Positions 57,863 through 64,000 of a DNA stretch of 64,000 bases are shown here, piece by piece. A model generated the notes under the pieces. That model worked only from the letters and a program-made list of their open reading frames with translations, did not search any database and had not been told where the DNA came from. This DNA comes from Claveliimonas intestinigallinarum (GTDB lineage: Bacteria > Bacillota > Clostridia > Lachnospirales > Lachnospiraceae). Position 1 is the first letter of the stretch. Each line of letters opens with the position of its first letter. The translations under genes were made by a program, and so were the position numbers. The stretch is from positions 62,001-126,000 of the forward strand of contig DXED01000041.1 in the NCBI GenBank assembly GCA_019115145.1, read 5' to 3'.

Positions 57863-58842
57863 TGAAACAGCCACTAATTGTGTTGACCGGCCCCACCGCA
57901 GTGGGGAAGACAAAAGCGTCCATCACCCTGGCAAAGCGGATCGGCGGCGAGATCATCTCCGCCGACTCCATGCAGGTGTACCGCCATATGGATATCGGTT
58001 CTGCCAAGATACGCCCCGGGGAGATGGAGGGAGTGCCCCACTACCTGGTGGATGTGCTGGAGCCTGATCAGGAGTTCAATGTGGTACGGTTCCAGTCCAT
58101 GGCAAGGGAGGCTATGGAGAGGATCCGGGCAAACGGCCATATTCCTATCGTGGTGGGCGGAACAGGATTTTATATCCAGGCTCTCCTCTACGACATTGAT
58201 TTTACGGAGGGCGGGGAGGACGACGGCCTGCGCGGGGAGCTGGAGGCCTTCGCCAGAGAGAAGGGACCGTCCGCGCTCCATGCCCGCTTAGCCCAGGTGG
58301 ATGAGGAGTCCGCCAGGGCCATCCACCCGAACAATGTGAAGCGGGTGATACGGGCTCTGGAATTCTACCACCAGACAGGGGAGAAGATATCGGTTCACAA
58401 CGAGCGGGAGAGGCAGCGCAGCTCCCCCTATAATTTCCGGTACTTTGTCCTGAATGACGAGCGGAGCAGGCTGTACCAGCGCATTGACAGGAGAGTGGAC
58501 CAGATGATGGAGGAGGGCCTCGTAGAGGAGGTCCGCCGTCTGAGGGAGATGGGGATGCGCCCGGGCATGGTGTCCATGCAGGGGCTGGGCTACAAGGAGA
58601 TACTGGATTACCTGGAGGGAAACTGCAGTCTTGGGGAGGCTGTCTACAGGATCAAGCGGGACACGAGGCATTTTGCCAAGCGCCAGATCACCTGGTTTAA
58701 GAGGGAGAAAGAGGTGATCTGGATCGACAAGCCCTCGTATGACTACGATGAGAAAAAAATAGTGGAGGCAATGCTTTCCTATATAACGGAGGGAGTAGAA
58801 GGGATATGTTTAAAGGATTATTCGGGGGCTCCAGATTTTTAA
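57862..58842 (+). CDS. miaA: MiaA, tRNA dimethylallyltransferase
   Basis: 326 residues. Adds the isopentenyl group to A37 of UNN-reading tRNAs, the substrate of MiaB encoded at 51031. The P-loop is LTGPTAVGKTKASITLAKR. The DSMQVYRHMDIGSAK and VGGTGFYIQALLY stretches carry catalytic and DMAPP-binding residues. NVKRVIRALEFYHQTG and the C-terminal RQITWFKREKEVIW complete it. The order mutS-mutL-miaA is conserved in Firmicutes. ATG 57862 overlaps the mutL stop. Its last 37 bases overlap a small downstream gene in another frame. Confidence 0.96.
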   Translation: MKQPLIVLTGPTAVGKTKASITLAKRIGGEIISADSMQVYRHMDIGSAKIRPGEMEGVPHYLVDVLEPDQEFNVVRFQSMAREAMERIRANGHIPIVVGGTGFYIQALLYDIDFTEGGEDDGLRGELEAFAREKGPSALHARLAQVDEESARAIHPNNVKRVIRALEFYHQTGEKISVHNERERQRSSPYNFRYFVLNDERSRLYQRIDRRVDQMMEEGLVEEVRRLREMGMRPGMVSMQGLGYKEILDYLEGNCSLGEAVYRIKRDTRHFAKRQITWFKREKEVIWIDKPSYDYDEKKIVEAMLSYITEGVEGICLKDYSGAPDF

Positions 58843-59117
58843 AGAGGATGAACCCTCTTATGGAGCTCTATTCGTACAGCAAAAATTCGGAGAAGACATA
58901 TAAGGAGCTGATGGCTCTTGAGCCCCTTGCGAAGACAAAGGGGGAGAAGGCCATGTTCAATCTGAACCGGGCAGGCCTTTTATATGATATGTATAAATAC
59001 CGGGAGGCGGCGGACGTGATGAGGGAGATCCCGGCCATCAACCCGGAGTTTGACGCCCAGTGCGCCCAGATGAAGACACGCATCATGGCGGCCATGACAA
59101 GGGGCGAGCACAGGTAG
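58806..59117 (+). CDS. Small helical protein overlapping the miaA 3' end
   Basis: 103 residues, no recognised family. After a short basic, hydrophobic start (MFKGLFGGSRFLKRM) the rest is helical with a TPR-like pattern (TYKELMALEPLAKTKGEKAMFNLNRAGLLYDMYKYREAADVM). It begins 37 bases inside miaA, behind GGAGGGAG-like sequence in the miaA coding region (about 58789-58793), so translation coupling is likely. The composition and stop position suggest a real gene rather than chance. Following 88 bases to the next gene are GC-rich and empty. Confidence 0.62.
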   Translation: MFKGLFGGSRFLKRMNPLMELYSYSKNSEKTYKELMALEPLAKTKGEKAMFNLNRAGLLYDMYKYREAADVMREIPAINPEFDAQCAQMKTRIMAAMTRGEHR

Positions 59118-59204
59118 ACGCGGGGCAGGCAGACGCCGGCAGAGGCGGGTCGGACGGATAGCGGCGCGGGCGGATACAGACAGAAATGAAAAAGGAGTAA
59201 GACA

Positions 59205-60494
59205 ATGCAGGATGAACAGATGACCCGGATGTATGAAAAGATGGGGATATCCGAAAAAGTATACAGGTTTGGAAGACAGATGGAGGAGAAGCTTAAGGAG
59301 CGGTTTGCGGCCATTGACAGGACTGCGGAGTACAACCAGATGAAGGTGATCCGGGCCATGCAGGAGAACCGGGTCAGCGAGGGATGCTTCCACTACACCA
59401 GCGGCTACGGCTACGACGATCTGGGAAGGGAGACACTGGAGAAGGTGTACGCCAGCGTGTTCCACACGGAGAGCGCCCTGGTGCGGCCTCAGATCGCCTG
59501 CGGGACCCACGCTCTCTGCGTGGCGCTGGCCGCCAATCTGAGGCCCGGGGATGAGCTCCTCTCGCCTGCGGGCAAGCCCTACGACACTCTGGAGGAGGTC
59601 ATCGGCATCCGCCCCTCCCGCGGGTCACTGGCCGAGTACGGCGTGACCTACCGGCAGGTGGATCTGCTGGAGGACGGTACCTTTGACTACGAGAATATCA
59701 GGAAGGCCATCAATGAGAGGACAAAGCTGGTCACTATCCAGCGGTCTAAGGGGTATCAGACCCGGCCCAGCTTCTCTGTGGCCCAGATCGGGGAGCTGAT
59801 CGCCTTTGTGAAGAAGATCCGCCCGGATCTCATCTGCATGGTGGACAACTGCTACGGAGAGTTTGTGGAGCTGACTGAGCCAAGCGATGTGGGGGCCGAC
59901 ATGGTGGTGGGCTCCCTCATCAAGAACCCAGGCGGCGGCCTGGCGCCCATCGGCGGGTACATTGCGGGACGGGAGGAACTCATCGAGAACTGTGCCTATC
60001 GGCTCACCTCCCCGGGCCTGGGACGTGAGGTGGGGGCTACCCTGGGTGTCATGCAGTCCTTTTACCAGGGACTTTTCCTGGCGCCCACCGTGGTGGCCAG
60101 CGCCCTGAAGGGCGCCATCCTGGCGGCCAATATCTATGAGTCCTGCGGCTTTCAGGTGGTGCCTGACGGAAAGGAGAGCCGTCACGACATTATCCAGGCA
60201 GTGGAGCTTGGCACGCCGGAGGGGGTCATCGCCTTCTGCCAGGGGATCCAGGCGGCGGCCCCGGTGGACTCCTATGTGACGCCGGAGCCCTGGGCCATGC
60301 CGGGGTACGACAGCGATGTGATCATGGCGGCGGGAGCCTTTGTGCAGGGATCCTCCATCGAGCTCTCAGCGGACGCTCCCATCAAGCCGCCCTACGCCGT
60401 CTACTTCCAGGGAGGTCTCACCTGGCCTCACGCAAAGCTGGGCATACTGATGTCACTGGAATACCTGGTGCGGAAAGGGCTGGTCACTCTATGA
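59205..60494 (+). CDS. YnbB-type PLP protein (methionine gamma-lyase-like, aluminium-resistance family)
   Basis: 429 residues. The family once called aluminium resistance protein (Bacillus YnbB), related to Cys/Met PLP enzymes. SEGCFHYTSGYGYDDLGRETLEKVYA, RPQIACGTHALC, DLICMVDNCYGEF and the PLP lysine in VGSLIKNPGGGLAPIGGYIAG are characteristic. In Bacillus it lies close to mutSL-miaA-hfq, and the position here agrees. The activity is not established; carbon-sulfur lyase action is inferred from the fold. The last 4 bases overlap the next gene. Confidence 0.9.
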   Translation: MQDEQMTRMYEKMGISEKVYRFGRQMEEKLKERFAAIDRTAEYNQMKVIRAMQENRVSEGCFHYTSGYGYDDLGRETLEKVYASVFHTESALVRPQIACGTHALCVALAANLRPGDELLSPAGKPYDTLEEVIGIRPSRGSLAEYGVTYRQVDLLEDGTFDYENIRKAINERTKLVTIQRSKGYQTRPSFSVAQIGELIAFVKKIRPDLICMVDNCYGEFVELTEPSDVGADMVVGSLIKNPGGGLAPIGGYIAGREELIENCAYRLTSPGLGREVGATLGVMQSFYQGLFLAPTVVASALKGAILAANIYESCGFQVVPDGKESRHDIIQAVELGTPEGVIAFCQGIQAAAPVDSYVTPEPWAMPGYDSDVIMAAGAFVQGSSIELSADAPIKPPYAVYFQGGLTWPHAKLGILMSLEYLVRKGLVTL

Positions 60495-61825
60495 GAATAC
60501 TGATCGCCGGAGGCGGGGCGGCCGGCATGACTGCCGCTATAGCGGCGGCCAGACAGGGCGCCCTGGTGACGATACTTGAGAAAAAGGAGATGCCCGGCAA
60601 GAAGATCCTCTCTACAGGGAACGGCCGGTGCAATCTCACGAATATGGACATGAAAGCAGTGTATTTCCGGGGCGGAGACCGGGGGACCATCGAGCAGGTC
60701 CTTTCGGCCTTCGGCCCGGAGGATACGCTGCGCTTTTTTGCAGAGCTGGGGCTTTTGACAAAGACAAGGGGCACCCTGGTCTATCCGGCCAGCGACCAGG
60801 CTGCCGCGGTGCGTGAGGCCCTGGCCATGGAGCTGAAGCGGCAGGGAGTGGAGGTCCGCACAGGGGTGACTGTGGAGAGGGCTGAGGTGAAAGAAGAGGG
60901 CTTTCGTCTCAGTCTTGCCGGCGCAGACGGAAAGCGCTCCTTCTGCACCGGGGATGCGCTCATCCTGGCGGCCGGGGGAAAGGCGGCGCCGGCCCTTGGA
61001 AGCGACGGCAGCGGATACGCTCTGGCAAAAGGGCTGGGACACTCGATGATCCGCCCGCTGCCCGCCCTGGTGCAGCTTCGGTCGGACGCCGGATTTACAG
61101 GGAAGCTGTCAGGCGTCCGGGCGGAGGCCCGGGTCAGCCTTTTTGTGGAGGGGAAAGAGGTCTCCTGCGACACCGGGGAGGTGCAGTTTACAGACTACGG
61201 AATCTCCGGCATCCCGGTCTTTCAGGTGAGCCGCTTTGCGTCCATGGCTCTGGACCGAAAGCAAGAGGTGTACGTTCTGCTTGATTTTCTGCCCGCCATG
61301 AGTGAGAGGGAGGCGTTTCATCTCCTGGAGGGGCGCAGAGGCGTGTTCGCGGGCAATACGGCGGAGGAGTTCCTTCACGGCCTGTTCCACAGAAAGCTGG
61401 CCCCTGTGCTGCTGACCGGGAGCCGCATCCGCTGGAAGGAAAAGATGGGGGACGTAGACAGAGAGGCTCTTGTGAGACTTGCGGGCACCTGTAAGCATCT
61501 GCGGATGAACATTACAGGCACCAACTCCTTTGACCAGGCTCAGGTGTGCGCCGGCGGCGTGCCCCTGGGGGAGATTTCCCCGGAGACCATGGAGTCCCGC
61601 CTTACTCCGGGGCTCTTCCTTGCGGGAGAGCTGCTGGATGTGGATGGCATGTGCGGCGGCTATAATCTGCAGTGGGCCTGGGCCTCCGGATGGCTGGCGG
61701 GAAGCGCGGCCGCGAAGACGGCGGATAAGAGGATAGATAAGAGGACAGGCAGGAAAGTGGGCCGGGAAAAGGACGGCAGAGAGAACAGCAGAAAGGACAA
61801 TGGAAAGGACAGGAGAGGGCGATGA
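60491..61825 (+). CDS. HI0933-type FAD-binding flavoprotein
   Basis: 444 residues. N-terminal Rossmann fold ILIAGGGAAGMTAAIAAARQGA for FAD, GKKILSTGNGRCNLTN (the HI0933/YhiN signature), ILAAGGKAAPALGSDGSGY, and a C-terminal FAD loop AGELLDVDGMCGGYNLQWAWASG. The family is labelled aminoacetone oxidase-like or NAD(P)/FAD-dependent oxidoreductase, with unknown substrate. After the core is a 35-residue extremely Lys/Arg-rich tail that is not part of the family. It overlaps the neighbours by 4 bases on each side, so the three genes form one operon. Confidence 0.9.
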   Translation: MRILIAGGGAAGMTAAIAAARQGALVTILEKKEMPGKKILSTGNGRCNLTNMDMKAVYFRGGDRGTIEQVLSAFGPEDTLRFFAELGLLTKTRGTLVYPASDQAAAVREALAMELKRQGVEVRTGVTVERAEVKEEGFRLSLAGADGKRSFCTGDALILAAGGKAAPALGSDGSGYALAKGLGHSMIRPLPALVQLRSDAGFTGKLSGVRAEARVSLFVEGKEVSCDTGEVQFTDYGISGIPVFQVSRFASMALDRKQEVYVLLDFLPAMSEREAFHLLEGRRGVFAGNTAEEFLHGLFHRKLAPVLLTGSRIRWKEKMGDVDREALVRLAGTCKHLRMNITGTNSFDQAQVCAGGVPLGEISPETMESRLTPGLFLAGELLDVDGMCGGYNLQWAWASGWLAGSAAAKTADKRIDKRTGRKVGREKDGRENSRKDNGKDRRGR

Positions 61826-63462
61826 TACGTATTCAACAGCTGAAGCTGCACACAGGACACACTCCGGAACAGCTCAGGGAGAAGATCGGGAAGGCGCTGC
61901 GGCTGAAGGGCGGTGAGGATTTCTCCTACAGGATCGTCAGGAGGTCCCTGGACGCCAGAAGGAAGCCGGAGCTCTTTTACGTGTACACGGTGGACGTCTC
62001 CGTAAAGGGGGAGAAGGCTCTTTTGCGCAAAAACCGGGACAAAAATATCCAGCAGGCAAAGGAGGCGGGGTATCGCTTCCCGGAGCAGGGGCCGGAGGAG
62101 CTGAAGCACAGGCCGGTGGTGGCGGGCTTTGGCCCGGCAGGTATCTTTGCCGCCTACATGCTGGCTCTCCACGGCTATCGCCCACTGGTAGTGGAGCGGG
62201 GCATGGAGGCACAGCAGAGGAAAAAGGACGTGGAGAAATTCTGGGAGACAGGTGTCCTGGACACCCGCTCCAATGTCCAGTTCGGAGAGGGCGGCGCCGG
62301 CACCTTCTCGGACGGAAAGCTGAACACCCTGGTGAAGGACAAATTTGGCCGGAACCGAAAGGTCCTGGAGATCCTGCGGGACCACGGGGCTCCTGAGGAG
62401 ATCGCCTGGGATGCCAAGCCCCACATCGGCACTGACCTTCTGATCCGGGTGGTGACCCGGATGCGGGAGGATATCATCAGGCTGGGCGGACAGGTCTGCT
62501 TTCACACCCAGCTTGTGTCTCTGGAGCCGGTCCTGGGGGAGGAGGGGGTTCTCTCCCTGGAGCTTCAGGACACTCTGTCCGGGGAGACGATCATGGAGAG
62601 GACCCAGGCGCTTATCCTGGCAGTGGGACACAGCGCCCGGGACACATTTTCCATGCTGCACGAGAAGAAAATACCCATGGAGGCCAAGGCCTTTGCGGTG
62701 GGCGTCCGGGCCGAGCATCCCCAGTCCATGATCGACAGGGATCAGTATGGCATGGAGGAGGGGGAAAAGCGCCCCGGCGGACTGCCCGTGGCGGCCTACA
62801 AGCTGACCTGCCAGCTGCCGGAGGGGCGGGGCGTCTACACCTTCTGCATGTGTCCCGGAGGGTATGTGGTGAACGCCTCCTCCGAGGAGAGGCGCCTGGC
62901 GGTGAATGGCATGAGCTACCATGACCGGGCCGGCCGGAACGCCAACAGCGCCGTCATCGTCACGGTGACTCCGCAGGACTTTGGCGGGGAGGGCCCCCTG
63001 GCGGGAGTGGAATTTCAGAGAAGGCTGGAGGAGCGTGCCTGGCAGGCGGGCCAGGGCAAGGTGCCCGTCCAGCTCTACGGCGATTTCTGCCGGGGAAGGG
63101 TGTCGGATCACATCGGGGAGGTGGAGCCCCAGATCAGAGGGAACTTCTGCTTCGGCGATGTGCGGGGTATTTTCCCGGAGGAGATCGGAGACGCCATCGC
63201 AAGGGGCATACGGGAGTTTGGGAAAAAGCTGCCCGGCTATGACCGGGAGGACGCGGTCCTCTCCGGCGTGGAGAGCCGCACCTCCTCCCCGGTGCGGCTC
63301 CTCCGGGATGAGGGGATGCAGAGCCAACTTCCGGGGCTCTATCCCTGCGGCGAGGGGGCGGGCTACGCGGGCGGCATTATGTCGGCTGCCATGGACGGCA
63401 TGAAGGTGGCCGAGGCTGTCGCCAGAAAATACCGTCCCTTCGACAAAAGTGCGAATGATTAA
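61822..63462 (+). CDS. COG2509-type FAD-dependent oxidoreductase
   Basis: 546 residues. An N-terminal domain of about 95 residues (IRIQQLKLHTGHTPEQLREKIGKAL ... SLDARRKPELFYVYTVDVSV) precedes the FAD fold VVAGFGPAGIFAAYMLALHGYRP. The SNVQFGEGGAGTFSDGKLNT and FCMCPGGYVVNASSEE stretches and the C-terminal GEGAGYAGGIMSAAMDGMKVAE are the signature of this uncharacterised dehydrogenase group. It often neighbours glmM in clostridia. Function is unknown. The start overlaps the upstream flavoprotein by 4 bases; a strong terminator follows. Confidence 0.9.
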   Translation: MIRIQQLKLHTGHTPEQLREKIGKALRLKGGEDFSYRIVRRSLDARRKPELFYVYTVDVSVKGEKALLRKNRDKNIQQAKEAGYRFPEQGPEELKHRPVVAGFGPAGIFAAYMLALHGYRPLVVERGMEAQQRKKDVEKFWETGVLDTRSNVQFGEGGAGTFSDGKLNTLVKDKFGRNRKVLEILRDHGAPEEIAWDAKPHIGTDLLIRVVTRMREDIIRLGGQVCFHTQLVSLEPVLGEEGVLSLELQDTLSGETIMERTQALILAVGHSARDTFSMLHEKKIPMEAKAFAVGVRAEHPQSMIDRDQYGMEEGEKRPGGLPVAAYKLTCQLPEGRGVYTFCMCPGGYVVNASSEERRLAVNGMSYHDRAGRNANSAVIVTVTPQDFGGEGPLAGVEFQRRLEERAWQAGQGKVPVQLYGDFCRGRVSDHIGEVEPQIRGNFCFGDVRGIFPEEIGDAIARGIREFGKKLPGYDREDAVLSGVESRTSSPVRLLRDEGMQSQLPGLYPCGEGAGYAGGIMSAAMDGMKVAEAVARKYRPFDKSAND

Positions 63463-63496
63463 GAAATTTTTAAAATTCGGGGTATTATGATTACTT

Positions 63497-63547
63497 CCAG
63501 TAAAATCAAGGAATTTGCTTTGAAAGCCTTGATTTTACTGGATTTTT
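63497..63547 (+). terminator. Terminator after the flavoprotein operon
   Basis: CCAGTAAAATCAAGG (63497-63511) pairs perfectly with CCTTGATTTTACTGG (63527-63541), 15-base loop, followed by ATTTTT. Confidence 0.9.
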
Positions 63548-63599
63548 AAAGATTTAATGAGAACAAAATGAGTCACATAAGATTTTAAGAAAACGGAAC

Positions 63600-63632
63600 C
63601 GTTTACAACACGTTTGCAACAAGTTTACGGAA
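63600..63632. repeat. Three 11-bp tandem repeats over the integrase stop codon
   Basis: CGTTTACAACA (63600-63610), CGTTTGCAACA (63611-63621) and AGTTTACGGAA (63622-63632) repeat with one helical-turn spacing. The direct repeat GGAACC brackets them (63595-63600 and 63629-63634). They overlap the last codons of the integrase. This looks like arm-type or accessory binding sites near an attachment site. Confidence 0.6.
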
Positions 63633-64000
63633 CCTTTATCTTTTCGATTTCAGACCGCAGCTCCTCGACAGTCCTGTGCCCATAGACTCCGTTGGTCAGA
63701 TCCAGGGCATGGCCCAGCATCCTCTTGCGGTCCGCCTCCCGTACCTCATACCGTTCGCACAGAGCGGAGAAGGTGTGCCGGCAGTCATGCGGCGTATGCT
63801 TTTCTATCTTTAGGTCAAGCAGAGTGGAATACATCCTTTTTCTGAATAGCGCATCCGATACGGGTAGCAGAGCGCCGCAGCGTCTCAGTCTCTTCCGGAC
63901 AAGAGGCAGTATGGCGGAGTGGATCGGAACGATGCGGTTCTTTCCGGCCTGCGTCTTAAGGCCGCCCTGAAAGTACATATCCTTTAGATTGATGTCCATC
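63625..64000 (-). CDS. Tyrosine recombinase/integrase, catalytic C-terminal part (gene continues past window)
   Basis: The visible 124 residues contain the catalytic domain. The lysine hairpin is LKTQAGKNRIVPI. HTPHDCRHTFSALCERY provides His and Arg of H-x-x-R. MLGHALDLTNGVYGH supplies the second His and the tyrosine nucleophile. The first catalytic Arg and the N-terminal arm and core-binding domains lie beyond base 64000. The spacing is that of phage/ICE integrases rather than XerC/D. It reads leftwards, away from the presumed element to the right, ending over the 11-bp repeats. No stop interrupts the visible frame, so it may be functional. Confidence 0.88.
   Translation of the reverse strand, partial: MDINLKDMYFQGGLKTQAGKNRIVPIHSAILPLVRKRLRRCGALLPVSDALFRKRMYSTLLDLKIEKHTPHDCRHTFSALCERYEVREADRKRMLGHALDLTNGVYGHRTVEELRSEIEKIKVP

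Noticed and set aside
61660..63327. 555-codon minus-strand open frame under the two flavoproteins
   Set aside because: Complement of clearly coding sequence; no motif or ribosome site.
1..64000. CRISPR arrays, tRNA or rRNA genes, complete insertion sequences
   Set aside because: No regularly spaced repeats beyond the 33-base array at 63600, no cloverleaf-like segments in the gaps, no rRNA-like sequence, and no transposase; every gap over about 200 bases was read.

Overview
The window reads as chromosomal DNA of a spore-forming, strictly anaerobic Firmicute of the Lachnospiraceae/Clostridiales type. The basis is the mix of sporulation genes (yqfC-yqfD, spoVB-like, spoIIM-like, BofC-like), anaerobic redox enzymes (an NfnAB-type bifurcating transhydrogenase, formate-THF ligase, two iron alcohol dehydrogenases, a ferredoxin-fused aldo-keto reductase, a flavin reductase-rubredoxin fusion), Firmicute gene order and strong GGAGG ribosome sites. 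Most genes are GC-rich. A few patches are visibly AT-richer and look acquired: about 22.6-23.4 kb, 33.8-34.3 kb and 46.8-51.0 kb. Nearly everything is on the + strand. The exceptions are an FKBP-like protein, a MATE pump, a Fic-like protein, a toxin fragment and the integrase at the right edge. I saw no rRNA, tRNA, CRISPR array or insertion sequence.

Layout. 1-11.3 kb: 3' end of alanine racemase, a MazF-type toxin without an evident antitoxin, a CBS/CorC protein, YebC, a CFI-box-like protein, O-acetylhomoserine sulfhydrylase, a ClpP-class protease next to FtsK/SpoIIIE (as in Bacillus), formate-THF ligase, and a zinc-ribbon/TPR/chitobiase-C membrane protein. 11.4-18.2 kb: a GH25 endolysin-like gene, recA (with a LexA box) and recX, RNase Y, a Nudix hydrolase, a SpoIIM-like protein and a XerD-like protein that has lost nearly all catalytic residues. 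18.3-22.5 kb: iron alcohol dehydrogenase, NfnAB, RlmH. 22.6-24.8 kb: a SUKH and a SUFU immunity-type gene flanking an unknown membrane protein, with no toxin. 24.9-31.5 kb: AraC regulator with EamA exporter, FKBP-like protein, an attenuator-like leader before two tandem RNHCP zinc-binding genes, a HAD phosphatase, an FNT channel, an aldo-keto reductase-ferredoxin and a DUF5655 gene. 31.6-40.3 kb: second iron ADH, GNAT, PNPOx-like protein, a decayed toxin-antitoxin patch, HD hydrolases, HelD helicase, MATE pump, a lipoprotein and the rubredoxin fusion.

40.4-46.8 kb is the conserved yqfC-yqfD-phoH-ybeY block followed by a SpoVB-like flippase, a BofC-like protein, DUF896, 5-formyl-THF cyclo-ligase and DUF4250. 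46.8-51.0 kb is an AT-rich insertion with a His-less Fic-like protein and an ABC exporter made of two FtsX-type permeases plus an ATPase. 51.0-59.1 kb is the miaB-mutS-mutL-miaA tRNA modification and mismatch-repair block. 59.2-63.5 kb holds a PLP lyase-like protein and two FAD oxidoreductases. The right end carries the catalytic half of a tyrosine integrase with an 11-bp repeat array over its stop codon, probably the edge of a mobile element lying beyond the window.

The most interesting signals are: (1) the promoter, five-codon leader peptide and intrinsic terminator in front of the RNHCP pair, which looks like ribosome-controlled attenuation of genes of unknown function; (2) the short XerD-like protein with erased catalytic residues but its own promoter; (3) places where a terminator-like hairpin runs straight into the next start codon, with that gene's ribosome site inside the 3' arm; (4) immunity genes without a toxin; (5) MutL with three clamp-binding-like peptides in its linker.
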